DNA of 48,774 nucleotides, from contig CACNRH010000004.1 of assembly GCA_902622825.1 (NCBI GenBank), forward strand, positions 1 through 48,774, given 5' to 3'. The position numbers were made by a program, and so were the translations under genes. Below the pieces are notes generated by a model. That model saw only the letters and a program-made list of their open reading frames with translations. It was not told where the DNA came from and did no database searches. Source of the DNA: an uncultured Pelagibacteraceae bacterium (lineage in GTDB: Bacteria > Pseudomonadota > Alphaproteobacteria > Pelagibacterales > Pelagibacteraceae). Of this stretch, positions 18,341 through 29,220 are shown in pieces. The stretch's first letter is position 1, and each line of letters begins with the position of its first letter.

Positions 18341-18904
18341 TTATTTTTTCAACATTCTATTGTATTGTTTTGACTTTTCGAATTCATTGTTGGCAAAGTA
18401 ATATTTTTCCAAAATAATTATTGCTTGCGCTCTCCATATTGAGTTAGAGTTAATTAGCGGATTAAGCGTCTTCAAAATAGTGTTTTCATCTGAAAAATCA
18501 GACAAAAAAAGTCCTTTTTTTAAAATATATAAATTTTTTGTATTTTTTTCTAACCCTCTAATTTCTATTACTTTGTCAAATAATTCTAAAATTTTTTCAT
18601 TAGGTAAATTTATTTTTTTTTCTAACAACAAATTTAGTGACATTGGTGAATAAAATTCATTCTTTTTTTCAATTATGTTTATCAAAATGTCTGTTGATTG
18701 ACCTAAATTTTTAGATATTTTGATTTTAGCAGAATTAAATTGCTCTGAAGTTTTAATATGCTCCTGTTGTTTAAAATACTTATAAGTAAAAAATGCGATT
18801 ATCAATGATACAATAATAATACAAATATATATTAGAGTCTTTTTCCTCTTCTTAACGAAACTAGTAAAATTGTTTTTTTCGCTATTAATCTCTTGCTCAC
18901 TCAT
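18341..18904 (-). CDS. YfgM-like membrane-anchored tetratricopeptide protein
   Basis: 187 residues: a cytoplasmic N terminus, one membrane segment (about residues 28-45), then a helical, probably TPR-like domain. The layout and position just upstream of bamB match YfgM, an ancillary subunit of the Sec translocon/chaperone network. I chose ATG 18904, 2 bases past the panB stop; an in-frame TTG at 18910 would overlap panB. Sequence similarity is weak by eye, so the call leans on topology and synteny. Confidence 0.6.
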   Translation of the reverse strand: MSEQEINSEKNNFTSFVKKRKKTLIYICIIIVSLIIAFFTYKYFKQQEHIKTSEQFNSAKIKISKNLGQSTDILINIIEKKNEFYSPMSLNLLLEKKINLPNEKILELFDKVIEIRGLEKNTKNLYILKKGLFLSDFSDENTILKTLNPLINSNSIWRAQAIIILEKYYFANNEFEKSKQYNRMLKK

Positions 18905-18906
18905 AT

Positions 18907-19680
18907 TCAAAAAGCATTTTTCTTTGTTGGAAATTTTTTACGCTTCACATCTATACTATATTTTCTTACAGTTTTAGCTATTATTCTATTTAGATTTACA
19001 TATTTTTTAACAAATTTCGGATAAAAACCACTCATGCCCAATATATCTTCTGTTACAAGTATTTGACCATCACAATGAACGGATGATCCTATTCCAATTG
19101 TAGGTATTTTTAAAATTTCTGATATCTCCTTTGCAAGGTCTTTTTTAATACATTCTAAAACGATGGAAAAAGCTCCAGCTTTTTCAATTTTGATAGCTTC
19201 GTTAATTAATTTTCTTTTCTCTCTAAGATTTGAACCATATATCTTAAATTTTTTTTTAAACTGGGGCGTATACCCAATATGTCCCATCACGGGAATTCTA
19301 TTTTTCACAAGATTTTTAATTATCTGGAAATTTTTGTTATTACTTTCTATTTTTATTGCGTCACAACGAGTTTGTTTTAATATCATTTTTGCGTTTGCTT
19401 TAGCTTGTTTTTCATTTTTATAAGTGCCTTTAGGCATATCTATTATCATTAGTGAATTTTTAATCCCTTGTCTGACCGCTTTTGCATGATTAATAATTGT
19501 TTTTAATTCTATTTTATGAGTATTTGGCATGCCATAAATAACGTTTGCTACAGAGTCACCTACTAATACAATGTCGCAATCTTGATCAATTATCGATGCC
19601 ATTTTTTTTGAATAGGCCGTTAAACAAACTATCTTCGATTTATTTTTTTTACGAATTATTTTTTTTATTTTTTTATTCAT
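18907..19680 (-). CDS. panB: 3-methyl-2-oxobutanoate hydroxymethyltransferase PanB
   Basis: Makes ketopantoate from 2-oxoisovalerate and methylene-THF, the first step of pantothenate synthesis. It has 257 residues, near the usual ~265. The motifs VLVGDSVANVIYG (about 38-50), GHIGYTPQ (about 133-140) and IGIGSSVHCDGQILV (about 195-209) are present. It shares one base with the upstream guaA (TAATG). No panC is in the window. Confidence 0.92.
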   Translation of the reverse strand: MNKKIKKIIRKKNKSKIVCLTAYSKKMASIIDQDCDIVLVGDSVANVIYGMPNTHKIELKTIINHAKAVRQGIKNSLMIIDMPKGTYKNEKQAKANAKMILKQTRCDAIKIESNNKNFQIIKNLVKNRIPVMGHIGYTPQFKKKFKIYGSNLREKRKLINEAIKIEKAGAFSIVLECIKKDLAKEISEILKIPTIGIGSSVHCDGQILVTEDILGMSGFYPKFVKKYVNLNRIIAKTVRKYSIDVKRKKFPTKKNAF

Positions 19681-21248
19681 TACTCTAGTTCAATTGTACT
19701 TGGAGGTTTCGAAGATATATCATAAACAACTCGATTTATACCAGGTACATTATTGATTATTTTATTTGAAATAGTTTCTTGAAAATTTTTTGAAAAATGA
19801 TAAAAATTTGCAGTCATTCCATCTTGAGACTTTACCGCTCTAAGCAAGCACATATATTCATAAGTTCTTGAATCTCCCATTACTCCCACTGTTTTTATCG
19901 GTAATAAAGCTGCATAAGCTTGCCAGATTTTTTTATAAAGTCCATATTTAATCAAACTTTTAGTAAAAATATCATCGGCTTCTTGCAATAATTTAATTTT
20001 TCTTTTATCGATTTTGCCAATAATTCTTATTGCTAAACCTGGTCCAGGAAAGGGATGTTTTTCTCTAATGTTTGCTGCCAGGCCTAATTCTTTTCCTAAA
20101 TTTCTCACCTCATCTTTAAAAAGGTCCTTCAATGGCTCTAATAACCTAAACCTCATTTTTTTTGGTAATCCTCCAACATTATGATGAGACTTAATTTTAG
20201 AAGTTTTGCTTCCAGTCGATGATTTGCTCTCAATTATATCAGGATAAAGAGTCCCTTGAGCTAAATATTTCACATTCTTAATTTTATATGAGTATTTCTC
20301 AAATATTTTTATAAATGTTTCTCCAATTATTTTTCTTTTTCTCTCTGGGTCTGAGATATTAACTAGTTTTTTTAGATAAATGTGCGAGGCATTGATTACT
20401 TTAATATTCAAATTATGTTTTTTCTTCAATTCTTTATACGTAAACTTGAATTCATTTTTTCTAAGTAAACCCGTGTCAACCATAATACACTTTAAATTTT
20501 TGCCTATCGCCTTATTTATTAATATTGCAGCAACGCTACTATCTACTCCGCCAGATAAAGCACAAATTACATTATCTTCTTTTACTGTATTTCTTATATT
20601 TTCTATTAGCTGTTTCTTTAGAGATCGTATTTTCCATTGAGGTTTTATTTTACAAATTTTAAATAAAAAATTTTTAAATATTATTTTTCCTTTCGAGGTG
20701 TGAGTAACTTCTGGATGAAATTGGATCCCATAGATTTTCTTTTCTACATTCTCAATAATTGTAAATGGTGAGTCTTTTGTTGATGCTATCCTTGTAAAAT
20801 ATTTGGGCATTCTAGTCACTGCATCTTGATGACTCATCCATACGTTAGAGGTATCATTAGTAAAAAAATTCTCAGTTAACGTGGAATTCTTATTTTTTCT
20901 TAAAATTGCTTTTCCAAACTCTCTTTTTTTTCTCTTACTTTCCACTTGACCCCCAAATAATTTAGTTATTAGTTGTAATCCAAAACATATACCTAAAATA
21001 GGTATATTATTTTTTATTATTTTTCTTGATATATTAGGTATTTTTTTATTGACTACTGTGTCTGGCCCCCCAGAAAAAATTATCCCTTTAATATAGTTTG
21101 AGTAATTTAAATTTTTAAAATCTTTTAAGTTTAAAATCTCAGATAATACTCCATATTCTCTGATTCTTCTTGCTATCAATTTTGTGAATTGTGAACCAAA
21201 ATCAACGATAATAATTTTTTCTTTTTCTTTTAAGCTTATAGACTCCAT
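19680..21248 (-). CDS. guaA: GMP synthase (glutamine-hydrolysing)
   Basis: Converts XMP to GMP; 522 residues. The class I glutaminase domain (about 10-195) has the catalytic Cys in GICFGLQL and the His-Glu pair in IQFHPEVTH. The ATP-pyrophosphatase P-loop is [10 protein letters not shown] (about 229-238), and the C-terminal dimerisation domain ends in PPSTIELE. With guaB one gene upstream and purF convergent nearby, the region covers entry to purine synthesis and the GMP branch. Confidence 0.95.
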   Translation of the reverse strand: MESISLKEKEKIIIVDFGSQFTKLIARRIREYGVLSEILNLKDFKNLNYSNYIKGIIFSGGPDTVVNKKIPNISRKIIKNNIPILGICFGLQLITKLFGGQVESKRKKREFGKAILRKNKNSTLTENFFTNDTSNVWMSHQDAVTRMPKYFTRIASTKDSPFTIIENVEKKIYGIQFHPEVTHTSKGKIIFKNFLFKICKIKPQWKIRSLKKQLIENIRNTVKEDNVICALSGGVDSSVAAILINKAIGKNLKCIMVDTGLLRKNEFKFTYKELKKKHNLNIKVINASHIYLKKLVNISDPERKRKIIGETFIKIFEKYSYKIKNVKYLAQGTLYPDIIESKSSTGSKTSKIKSHHNVGGLPKKMRFRLLEPLKDLFKDEVRNLGKELGLAANIREKHPFPGPGLAIRIIGKIDKRKIKLLQEADDIFTKSLIKYGLYKKIWQAYAALLPIKTVGVMGDSRTYEYMCLLRAVKSQDGMTANFYHFSKNFQETISNKIINNVPGINRVVYDISSKPPSTIELE

Positions 21249-21668
21249 CTATTTTTTTTGTGAGTCTATTAATAGGTTATTGAGTTCCTTTTTTTTTGAA
21301 CATAAAGAAGAGCAAATCTTAGAGAAATTTTCCAATAATTTTTCTGTTTTTGTAAAATCTGATTTTTTAATTTTTAATACTATCATTTCATATAAAGCTT
21401 CCTCATTTTGAGGATTGATAAGAATAACAGTATCTAAATTTTGTTCAGTAAGGTTATCATTATTTTTACCTTTAAAAATTTTAGCAAGATAAAGGTACGA
21501 AAGCTCGCTCTTAGGATTAAAAACAATATCTTGTTCAAATTTAAATTTAGCATTATCAAATTCTTTTTTTTCAAATAATTTTACACCCTCTAGGAAATAT
21601 TTATTATCTGCATATGTATTTGCAAAAGATAAATTAAAGAGTATTAAAGATATTAAAATTTTTTTCAT
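21249..21668 (-). CDS. Small secreted tetratricopeptide-like protein
   Basis: 139 residues with a signal peptide ([20 protein letters not shown], cleavage about residue 20). TPR-like helical hairpins follow, in which an FEKKEFDNAKFKFEQDI segment and the next repeat show the usual small/large residue pattern. It is probably periplasmic. Function is unknown. It is wedged between guaB (4-base ATGA overlap) and guaA (no gap), so it is likely translated with them although nothing links it to purines. Confidence 0.65.
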   Translation of the reverse strand: MKKILISLILFNLSFANTYADNKYFLEGVKLFEKKEFDNAKFKFEQDIVFNPKSELSYLYLAKIFKGKNNDNLTEQNLDTVILINPQNEEALYEMIVLKIKKSDFTKTEKLLENFSKICSSLCSKKKELNNLLIDSQKK

Positions 21669-22744
21669 AATTTATAGTTTTCAGCACTACCTGTTATAAT
21701 AACACTATGTACCATACTTTCGTAAAATCCAGCTTTCGTTATTTTAACAAATTTTGCATTTTTTTGAATATCTTTAATTTCTTTCGCTCCTATATAACCC
21801 ATTGAAGATCTCAGCCCGCCTTGTAGTTGATGCATGATTTTTTTTACAGACCCTTTGTAAATAACCCTGCTTTCAACACCTTCGGGTATAAATTTAGATT
21901 TATCAGAAAAATTTTTTTGAAAATATCTGTCTGATGAACCCGATGACATTGCACCTCTAGACCCCATCCCTCTATATGTTTTAAAAAATTTATTTTTAAT
22001 TTTGAACTTCTGTCCAGGACTTTCCTCAGTCCCAGCAAATATCGATCCCATCATAATTGCATCAGCTCCGGCAGCTAATGCTTTAACTAGATCACCAGAA
22101 AATTTTATACCTCCATCTGATATAATTTTTATTTTTCTTTTACCAAGTGTGCTTTTGACATTCATAATTGCAGTAATCTGAGGGACTCCGATGCCAGCAA
22201 CCATTCTAGTCGTACAAATTGAACCTGGACCAATTCCTACTTTTACAATATCAGAACCTGCATTGTAAAGTTTTAAAGCCGCCTGACCAGTTGCAATGTT
22301 TCCTGCACAAATAGGGACTTGTGATGATAATCTTTTTATTTTTTCAACAATATTTAGAACTTTTTTGCTATGGCCATGAGCGGTATCTACAACAATTATA
22401 TCAACCCCTGAGTCTAAAAGTTTTTTTGTTCTTAATAAATTTTCTTGACTGGTTCCAACAGCCGCACCAACTAATAAATTTTTTTTCTTTACTTTTTTTA
22501 CTTCTCTAATTTGATCTTCTATTTTAAAATTTCTATGAATTATACCAAGCCCTCCCAAGTCTGCCATCGTCATTGCCATTTTACCCTCAGTTACAGTATC
22601 CATGGCTGCGGAAAGGAATGGTAAATCCAGTGTTATTTTTTTTGATATTTTTTGAATTAAATTTGTTTCTGCTGGCAAAATCTCAGAGTATTTTGGTTCA
22701 ATTAGAACGTCATCAAATGTGAGAGCTTCTTTTATATGTTCCAT
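21665..22744 (-). CDS. guaB: IMP dehydrogenase lacking the CBS (Bateman) domain
   Basis: NAD-dependent oxidation of IMP to XMP. Only 359 residues against the usual ~485: the (beta/alpha)8 barrel is complete, but the CBS pair normally inserted after residue ~85 is absent, the chain passing from the REVKKVK helix directly to NLLVGAAVG (residues 89-97). The catalytic Cys177 loop GPGSICTTR and the flap region ([13 protein letters not shown]) are intact, so activity is expected. It would lack CBS-mediated nucleotide regulation. GMP reductase is an alternative family, but the flap and the guaA linkage favour IMPDH. Confidence 0.88.
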   Translation of the reverse strand: MEHIKEALTFDDVLIEPKYSEILPAETNLIQKISKKITLDLPFLSAAMDTVTEGKMAMTMADLGGLGIIHRNFKIEDQIREVKKVKKKNLLVGAAVGTSQENLLRTKKLLDSGVDIIVVDTAHGHSKKVLNIVEKIKRLSSQVPICAGNIATGQAALKLYNAGSDIVKVGIGPGSICTTRMVAGIGVPQITAIMNVKSTLGKRKIKIISDGGIKFSGDLVKALAAGADAIMMGSIFAGTEESPGQKFKIKNKFFKTYRGMGSRGAMSSGSSDRYFQKNFSDKSKFIPEGVESRVIYKGSVKKIMHQLQGGLRSSMGYIGAKEIKDIQKNAKFVKITKAGFYESMVHSVIITGSAENYKL

Positions 22745-22770
22745 ATAAACTTATATACAATTTTTTAAAT

Positions 22771-23388
22771 TTATAAAGACTTAATTCCAGCGCAGTGTAT
22801 ATAAGTTTCCCTGGAGGCCCCCCGACTAGAATCTGGCTTAAAAAAATTGACTTTTTTAAACTTTTTTTTAGCTTCGTTTTTTAAATTATCAAATTCATCA
22901 CCCATAAATACTTTTAGTAAAACATTTCCTTCCTCTTTGACTATCTCTGTTGAAAAATTTATCACCTCAAGTCCTAATAAATTTGTCCTAATAGAGTCTA
23001 AACTCTTGTTTCCGGTTGTATTTGTGGCCATGTCTGACACGAGCACATCGATTTTCCTATTAAAAAATGAAATTATTTTCAATTTACTCTCTTCCTTTTC
23101 AAAATCTAATTTATGAAATTTAACACTTTTTATTGGATTCATGTCCTTTATATCTACTGACAATATTTTACCTGAGGTAATTATTTCACTAGCTACTTGT
23201 GACCACCCACCAGGAGATGAGCCCAGATCAAGTAAGTAACTATTTTTTTTTATAAATTTATATTTCTTATTTAATTCTATTAATTTAAATGCCGATCTAG
23301 ATCTGTAACCAGAAACTTTTGATAATTTGAAATATTTGTCTCTATGTTGTTTAATTATCCAATTTTTGGAACTTTTATTTTTTTTCAT
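22771..23388 (-). CDS. rlmE: 23S rRNA 2'-O-ribose methyltransferase RlmE (FtsJ/RrmJ)
   Basis: SAM-dependent enzyme that methylates the ribose of a uridine in the 23S A-loop. 205 residues, normal length. The N terminus carries YRSRSAFKL, the SAM motif is LDLGSSPGGWSQV (about 54-66), and KVFMGDEF and SRETY supply the later Lys and Glu of the K-D-K-E tetrad. Its start shares one base with the pssA stop; 26 bases separate it from guaB. Confidence 0.92.
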   Translation of the reverse strand: MKKNKSSKNWIIKQHRDKYFKLSKVSGYRSRSAFKLIELNKKYKFIKKNSYLLDLGSSPGGWSQVASEIITSGKILSVDIKDMNPIKSVKFHKLDFEKEESKLKIISFFNRKIDVLVSDMATNTTGNKSLDSIRTNLLGLEVINFSTEIVKEEGNVLLKVFMGDEFDNLKNEAKKKFKKVNFFKPDSSRGASRETYIHCAGIKSL

Positions 23389-24173
23389 TATAGAACATCT
23401 TCATGTTCTTCATCAGAATTATCTTTAATGCTTTGTTTATTTTTAAAATATGTAAAAATAGAGAAAGGGATTGATAAAAAATAAATAATGCTAAATATAA
23501 ATAATGTTTCAAATGTAAAAAACATTAAAGTAACTAAAGAAATGCCAACACCCAATAGAATAAATATTGTGTACGATGGTTTGATTTTAATATTTTTAAA
23601 AGAATATGTAGGAATTTTGCTAATCAGTAAGAAAGCTACTAACAATGTTATTAGTGGAGAAAATTTTTTAACCTCAAAAAATATATTAAAGTCTGATAAT
23701 TGCACTACTAAAGGCGATAAAATTAGTATTGCTCCTATCGGCGATGGAACCCCTTCGAAATAATTTAATTTCCAAGTCTCGGTTGAACTATATTTGGTCA
23801 AATTAAATCTAGCTAGCCTTAGCACACAACAAACTGAAAAAATAAGTGTTATTACCCAACCGATTTTACCAAGCTTATTTAAATCCCAAAAATATATTAC
23901 GAATGCTGGAGCGATACCAAAACTTACAAAGTCAGTAAGAGAGTCTAATTCTTTACCAAATTCTGTGGTGCCTTTTATAAGCCTTGCAATTCTTCCATCT
24001 AAAGCATCAAGTATTGATGCTAGAAGTATAAAGATAACTGCTAATTTGAAATTTAAATCAAAAGAAAATTTTATTGAACTAATACCTAAACACACGCCAG
24101 CAATAGTTAAAATGTTAGGTAAAATATATCTCGTTTTTTTTGACTGAACTATCTTAAATTTTTTTTCTTCCAT
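23388..24173 (-). CDS. pssA: CDP-diacylglycerol-serine O-phosphatidyltransferase PssA
   Basis: Membrane enzyme that makes phosphatidylserine; 261 residues. The CDP-alcohol phosphotransferase signature D-x2-D-G-x2-A-R-x8-G-x3-D-x3-D is seen in full (DALDGRIARL, then GKELDSLTD, about residues 57-82). Several hydrophobic helices follow. The gene lies between psd and rlmE with one-base overlaps on both sides; PssA and Psd act in sequence to give phosphatidylethanolamine. Confidence 0.93.
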   Translation of the reverse strand: MEEKKFKIVQSKKTRYILPNILTIAGVCLGISSIKFSFDLNFKLAVIFILLASILDALDGRIARLIKGTTEFGKELDSLTDFVSFGIAPAFVIYFWDLNKLGKIGWVITLIFSVCCVLRLARFNLTKYSSTETWKLNYFEGVPSPIGAILILSPLVVQLSDFNIFFEVKKFSPLITLLVAFLLISKIPTYSFKNIKIKPSYTIFILLGVGISLVTLMFFTFETLFIFSIIYFLSIPFSIFTYFKNKQSIKDNSDEEHEDVL

Positions 24174-24820
24174 TATTCTTTAGCTAATAAACTTTCACCT
24201 GCAAATACATTTTGTCCAGGTTTTGCAAGTATAGTTTTATTCTTAAAATACAAATCTACTCTACTCCCAAATCTTATCATTCCTATTCTCTCACCTTGTT
24301 TTAAAGATTGATCTTTATTTACTTCACAAACGATCCGTCTTGCTATTAAGCCAGCAATCTGAACAATTATAATTTCCTCTCCTTTTGTTGTAGTCAACTT
24401 ATAATAATTTCTCTCATTTTCTTCGCTAGCTTTATCTAACGAAGCGTTTAAAAATTTTCCTGGTTTATAAAATATTTCTTGAATCTTGCCACCCACTGGT
24501 GTTCTGTTGACATGGCAATTAAAAACATTCATAAAAATACTTATTCGAGTAAATGTATTTTTTTCTAAATTTAAATCAGCTGGTCCAACCTCCTCTGATA
24601 TTTGAGTAATTAAACCATCTGCAGGACTAACCAAATAGTTATCATCGTTAATTGATATCCTGTCTGGGTCTCTGAAAAAGTAATAAACCCAAATAGTTAT
24701 TAATATAAAAATTATTCCAAAAAAATTAGAAAACAATAATACCGCTAGGGTAAAAATGATTGAAATAGCTAAAAACTTATAGCCTTCTTTATGTATTTTG
24801 GGAAAAATGTTATCCATCAT
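24173..24820 (-). CDS. psd: Phosphatidylserine decarboxylase (short, PSD-A type)
   Basis: Pyruvoyl enzyme that decarboxylates phosphatidylserine to phosphatidylethanolamine. 215 residues with an N-terminal membrane region (about 15-45), NVFNCHVNRTPVGG, and the self-cleavage site in RFGSRVD (Ser about 186). This is the compact type common in alphaproteobacteria. Tandem ATGs at 24820 and 24817 are both possible starts. It heads the nine-gene minus-strand run and is divergent from icd. Confidence 0.92.
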   Translation of the reverse strand: MMDNIFPKIHKEGYKFLAISIIFTLAVLLFSNFFGIIFILITIWVYYFFRDPDRISINDDNYLVSPADGLITQISEEVGPADLNLEKNTFTRISIFMNVFNCHVNRTPVGGKIQEIFYKPGKFLNASLDKASEENERNYYKLTTTKGEEIIIVQIAGLIARRIVCEVNKDQSLKQGERIGMIRFGSRVDLYFKNKTILAKPGQNVFAGESLLAKE

Positions 24821-24836
24821 AATTTTTCAATATAAT

Positions 24837-24864
24837 TTGCTAATTTTTTATTAATATGTATAAA
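24837..24864 (+). promoter_or_regulatory. Putative icd promoter
   Basis: TTGCTA (24837-24842) and TATAAA (24859-24864) have a 16-nt spacer and lie about 28 bases before the icd ATG, in the 71-bp divergent gap. The -10 is good and the -35 moderate. Confidence 0.4.
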
Positions 24865-24891
24865 AATCAATCATAATCAATTTATATTTTT

Positions 24892-26106
24892 ATGTCTAAA
24901 ATAAAGGTTAAAAATCCAGTAGTTGAGCTAGATGGCGATGAAATGACTAGAATTATATGGTCATTTATCAAGGACAAATTAATTAAGCCTTATTTAGAGT
25001 TAGATCTAAAATACTATGATCTTGGTATGGAAAGTCGAGATAAAACTAGTGACCAAATCACAGTGGATGCGGCTAATGCAATTAAACAGTACGGAGTTGG
25101 TGTAAAGTGTGCAACGATTACACCAGATGAGTCACGAGTGAAAGAGTTTAAATTAAAACAGATGTGGAGATCCCCGAACGGAACAATCAGAAATATTTTA
25201 GGAGGAACGGTATTTAGAGAACCAATTATTTGTAAAAATGTTCCTAAATTAGTTCCTGGTTGGACGCAACCAATTGTTATTGGAAGACATGCTTTCGGTG
25301 ATCAATATAGAGCTACAGACTTTTTGATACCAGGCGAGGGTAATCTAGAAGTTAAATGGACATCTAAAGATGGTAAAAATAAAAAAGAATATAAGGTTTT
25401 TGATTTTCCAGGATCTGGCACAGCATTAACAATGTATAATTTGGATGATTCTATAAAAAATTTTGCAAGAGCCTGCATGAATTATGGACTTGAAAGGAAG
25501 TGGCCAGTGTACTTATCAACTAAAAATACTATTCTAAAAGCCTATGACGGACGATTTAAAGATTTATTTCAAGAAGTTTTTGAAAAGGAGTTTTCAGACA
25601 AGTTTATGAAATCAAATATTACATATGAGCATAGATTAATTGATGACATGGTTGCTTGTGCTATGAAATGGAATGGTGGATATGTTTGGGCATGTAAAAA
25701 CTACGATGGAGATGTACAATCTGATACTGTTGCACAAGGTTTTGGATCATTAGGTCTAATGACTAGTGTTTTAATGACACCGGATGGTAAAACAGTTGAG
25801 TCTGAAGCGGCTCATGGGACTGTGACCAGACATTATAGAATGCACCAACAAGGAAAAGAAACTTCTACAAACCCAATTGCATCAATTTTTGCATGGACAA
25901 GAGGTTTGGCTCATAGAGGAAAACTTGATGGAAACGAAGAGCTAATTAAATTTTCAAATAACGTAGAGGAAGTTTGTATTAAAACTGTTGAGAGTGGCTC
26001 AATGACTAAAGATTTAGCGATTTTAATTGATAAAACAACTAAATATCTTAGTACGAGTCAATTTCTAGAAGCTATTGATAAAAATTTGAAAAAAAAGCTT
26101 AATTAA
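24892..26106 (+). CDS. icd: NADP-dependent isocitrate dehydrogenase
   Basis: TCA-cycle enzyme of 404 residues, of the homodimeric type shared by alphaproteobacteria and eukaryotes. The N-terminal [13 protein letters not shown], the substrate loop [19 protein letters not shown] and the dinucleotide region with [11 protein letters not shown] are conserved. It is a single plus-strand gene between two minus-strand blocks. It has no obvious Shine-Dalgarno before ATG 24892, and its last 8 bases overlap alaS. Confidence 0.95.
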   Translation: MSKIKVKNPVVELDGDEMTRIIWSFIKDKLIKPYLELDLKYYDLGMESRDKTSDQITVDAANAIKQYGVGVKCATITPDESRVKEFKLKQMWRSPNGTIRNILGGTVFREPIICKNVPKLVPGWTQPIVIGRHAFGDQYRATDFLIPGEGNLEVKWTSKDGKNKKEYKVFDFPGSGTALTMYNLDDSIKNFARACMNYGLERKWPVYLSTKNTILKAYDGRFKDLFQEVFEKEFSDKFMKSNITYEHRLIDDMVACAMKWNGGYVWACKNYDGDVQSDTVAQGFGSLGLMTSVLMTPDGKTVESEAAHGTVTRHYRMHQQGKETSTNPIASIFAWTRGLAHRGKLDGNEELIKFSNNVEEVCIKTVESGSMTKDLAILIDKTTKYLSTSQFLEAIDKNLKKKLN

Positions 26107-28774
26107 TTTTCTTAGATATTACTTTAAACGCTTCTTCAACTTTATTTTTATCTACGCCTCCTGCTTGTGCAAAATCTTTTCTTCCCCCGCCCCCTTTTCC
26201 TCCTAATATCTCTGAAGCAGATTTTACTAAGTCTACAGCATCATATTTAGAGGTCAAATCTTGAGTAATTCCTACGGCTAGACCAACTTTATCTTCAAAT
26301 ATAGAAATACAAGCTACAATACCTGATTTAATATCTTTTTTTCCCTGATCGATAATGCCTCTTAACTCCTTTGAGGGAAAATCTTTTAAAATTTGTTCTC
26401 TAAACATTATTTTTCCAATTTTTTTATCTTTAATAATATTTTTACTTTTATCGCCCTTAATATTTTCAATTTTTACTTTGTTAAATTGCTTACTCAAATT
26501 TTTTAAATTTTCATGTAAATCCAAATTGCTCTTATAATCTGGTTTTATTTTAAACTTTTTTAATTCATTTTTTATTAATTCTATTTCATTTTTAAGATTA
26601 GACTCTTTCTGAAATTTATTTTCCTTTTGTGTTTTTTCGTATTCTTCTAATTGTTTATCCCTCAAGGCCTCGACTCTTCTGACACCTGATGCGATCGATG
26701 ATTGACTAATAATTTTAAATTTACCAATCTCAATCGTATTTTTAACATGAGTTCCTCCACACAGTTCTGTGGAGAAAAAACCATTATTTTCCTTCCCCAT
26801 AAAAACTACTCTTACTTCCTCTCCGTATTTTTCACCAAATAATGCTAATGCGCCCATACTTACAGCTTCTTTTGGGGTCATTATTCTAGTTTGAACCTCA
26901 GAGGAACCCGCAACTATTTTGTTAACTATGTCATTTATTTTGTTCATTTCATCTTTTTCTATGGGTTTATTATGACTAAAATCAAATCTTAATCTCTCAG
27001 GTGAAACTAATGATCCTTTTTGTGTTACATGCTTACCCAAAGTTCTTCTTAATGACTCATGTAATAAATGAGTTGCTGAGTGATTAGCTTTAGAATTTTT
27101 TCTTTTTAAAACATCTATTTCTAAATTAACATTCTGCCCAATTGATATTTTTCCTTTTTCAATTTTTCCGTAATGAATAAATAAATCTCCCATTTTTTTT
27201 TGTGTGTCATGAATTTTTATTTTACAATCTGAATTGAAGATATAACCCTGGTCACCAACTTGACCACCTGACTCCCCATAAAAAGGTGTTTGATTTGTTA
27301 TGATTTCTATTTCATCTCCAGAGCTAGCAGAGTCTACAAATTTTCCTTTTATAGAAATTTTAATTATTACGCCCTCAGCTTTATCAAACTCATAACCTAA
27401 AAATTCTGTTGGATTAAGCTCCTCTCTAATTTTAAACCATCTCTCATCAACGGACTTGTCTCCCGAACCTTTCCAGTTAGCTCGTGCTAAGGCTTTGCTT
27501 TTTTCCATCTCTTTATCAAAACCAATGTTATCTACTTGAATATTCTTGCCTCTCAAGATGTCAGCGGTTAAGTCCAAAGGGAAGCCATAGGTATCATACA
27601 ATTTAAATGCTGCTGTGCCAGGGAGAGTTTTATTTTGAACTTTACTTAAATTTTCTTCAAGTATTTTCATCCCTCTTTCCAAAAGGATAGAAAATTTTTC
27701 CTCTTCATTTTTGAGAGTTTCTATTATCAATTCTTTACCATTAATTAATTCAGGATAACTTTTTTTCATCTCATTTAATAACACTTCAAAAAGTTTATAA
27801 AATACTGGATCTTTACTTCCTAAAGAATGAGCGTGTCTCATTCCTCTTCTCATAATTCTTCTTAAGACATATCCCCGACCTTCATTAGATGGCAATATTC
27901 CCTCAGCAATTAAAAAACTACTAGCTCTTAAATGATCAGCAATTACTCTGTGGCTGGAAATTGAATTGTTATTGATTGGTGTCTTTGTAAGGTCAGATGA
28001 AGCAGCTATAATTTTTTGAAAGTGATCAATTTTATAATTGTCATGAGTACCTTGTAGAACTGCTGTCATTCTCTCAAGACCCATGCCTGTATCAACCGAA
28101 GGTTTAGGGAGCTCAATTCTTTTTTCTTTTGAAATTTGCTCAAATTGCATAAAAACGAGATTCCAAATTTCTATAAATCTATCGCCATCTTCATTAGGAC
28201 TTCCAGGAGGACCACCTTTTAATTTATCACCATGATCATAAAAAATCTCAGAACAAGGACCACATGGTCCAGTATCACCCATTGACCAAAAATTATCAGA
28301 TGTTGAAATTTTAATTATTTTACTTTCATTCAAACCAGCTATTTTTTTCCAAAGGTTAAATGCATCTTCATCTTCATGAAAAACTGTCACTGATAATTTT
28401 TCTTTTGGTAATCCAAAATCTTTGGTTAATAAATTCCAGGCATGATGAATAGCTTGTTCCTTAAAATAATCACCAAATGAAAAATTACCTAACATTTCGA
28501 AAAAAGTGTGGTGTCTAGGTGTATAACCAACATTTTCTAAATCATTATGTTTTCCACCTGCTCTTACACATTTTTGTGAAGTTGTCGCAGTTTTGTATGA
28601 TCTTTTTTCTAAACCGGTAAATACGTTTTTGAACTGCACCATTCCTGAATTAGTGAACATTAATGTAGGATCATTATTTGGAACTAAGTTGCTTGATTCA
28701 ACAATTTGATGATCGTTTTTTTTAAAATAATTTAAAAATTTTTTTCTTACGTCTGTAAGTAAATTTTGGTTCAT
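26099..28774 (-). CDS. alaS: Alanyl-tRNA synthetase
   Basis: Charges tRNA-Ala; 891 residues from ATG 28774 (an in-frame TTG at 28780 is less likely). The class II catalytic domain has [10 protein letters not shown] and [20 protein letters not shown], the editing domain has NHSATHLLH and CGGTH, and the C-terminal DHHA1 domain has a GGKGGGG stretch. All domains are present and full length. Its 3' end overlaps convergent icd by 8 bases. Confidence 0.96.
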   Translation of the reverse strand: MNQNLLTDVRKKFLNYFKKNDHQIVESSNLVPNNDPTLMFTNSGMVQFKNVFTGLEKRSYKTATTSQKCVRAGGKHNDLENVGYTPRHHTFFEMLGNFSFGDYFKEQAIHHAWNLLTKDFGLPKEKLSVTVFHEDEDAFNLWKKIAGLNESKIIKISTSDNFWSMGDTGPCGPCSEIFYDHGDKLKGGPPGSPNEDGDRFIEIWNLVFMQFEQISKEKRIELPKPSVDTGMGLERMTAVLQGTHDNYKIDHFQKIIAASSDLTKTPINNNSISSHRVIADHLRASSFLIAEGILPSNEGRGYVLRRIMRRGMRHAHSLGSKDPVFYKLFEVLLNEMKKSYPELINGKELIIETLKNEEEKFSILLERGMKILEENLSKVQNKTLPGTAAFKLYDTYGFPLDLTADILRGKNIQVDNIGFDKEMEKSKALARANWKGSGDKSVDERWFKIREELNPTEFLGYEFDKAEGVIIKISIKGKFVDSASSGDEIEIITNQTPFYGESGGQVGDQGYIFNSDCKIKIHDTQKKMGDLFIHYGKIEKGKISIGQNVNLEIDVLKRKNSKANHSATHLLHESLRRTLGKHVTQKGSLVSPERLRFDFSHNKPIEKDEMNKINDIVNKIVAGSSEVQTRIMTPKEAVSMGALALFGEKYGEEVRVVFMGKENNGFFSTELCGGTHVKNTIEIGKFKIISQSSIASGVRRVEALRDKQLEEYEKTQKENKFQKESNLKNEIELIKNELKKFKIKPDYKSNLDLHENLKNLSKQFNKVKIENIKGDKSKNIIKDKKIGKIMFREQILKDFPSKELRGIIDQGKKDIKSGIVACISIFEDKVGLAVGITQDLTSKYDAVDLVKSASEILGGKGGGGRKDFAQAGGVDKNKVEEAFKVISKKIN

Positions 28775-28818
28775 ACTCAATTAAATACAGATATTTTTCG
28801 GCTTGTCTATTAAAGAGA

Positions 28819-29175
28819 TTAATTGGTTTGCTTTTTATCGTTATCTACAACAACACATATTTCTGATTTAGTGAGAAATCTTTGTCCTGTGCCATTATCA
28901 AGAGAGAACATACCACCTATTCCTTTAACTGCATCAATTGTCAGGTCTGTGTGCTTCCACTTCTCATATTGGTCTTCATTCATATAAAAAGGAGTTCCAT
29001 CTATCTCACCTAGCTTTACATCGCTATTACCTACTAGATATTCTTTTGCTGGAAAACACATCGGCGCGCTGCCATCACAACACCCTCCTGATTGATGAAA
29101 CAACAAATCATCACCATGAACTGCCTTGAGTTCATTAAGAAGTTTTTTAGCTGATAATGTTGCTTTGACTTTCAT
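28819..29175 (-). CDS. DUF779 family protein (aldehyde dehydrogenase partner)
   Basis: 118 residues matching DUF779: FHQSGGCCDGSAPMCF (about 26-41) with three cysteines, then the FYMNEDQYEKWKH motif. Members of this family are commonly encoded next to AldB/ExaC-type aldehyde dehydrogenases, as here, but the function is not known to me; the cysteines could bind a metal. The ATG at 29175 lies 2 bases after the T-tract of a strong terminator-like hairpin, so no Shine-Dalgarno is available and expression is probably low or depends on readthrough. Confidence 0.8.
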   Translation of the reverse strand: MKVKATLSAKKLLNELKAVHGDDLLFHQSGGCCDGSAPMCFPAKEYLVGNSDVKLGEIDGTPFYMNEDQYEKWKHTDLTIDAVKGIGGMFSLDNGTGQRFLTKSEICVVVDNDKKQTN

Positions 29176-29177
29176 AT

Positions 29178-29208
29178 AAAAAATGGCCCGTGGTACTCAC
29201 GGGCCATT
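29178..29208 (-). terminator. Intrinsic terminator between aldehyde dehydrogenase and DUF779
   Basis: A perfect 11-bp stem (AATGGCCCGTG at 29182-29192 with CACGGGCCATT at 29198-29208) has a 5-nt loop. On the minus strand six T residues (29183-29178) follow at once. It is the clearest rho-independent terminator in the window. It terminates or attenuates transcripts from the aldehyde dehydrogenase and directly abuts the DUF779 start codon. Confidence 0.8.
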
Positions 29209-29220
29209 ATATTCTAATTT

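Noticed and set aside
23488..24147. Two plus-strand frames antisense to pssA
   Set aside because: They have no recognisable motifs, while pssA on the other strand carries its full catalytic signature.
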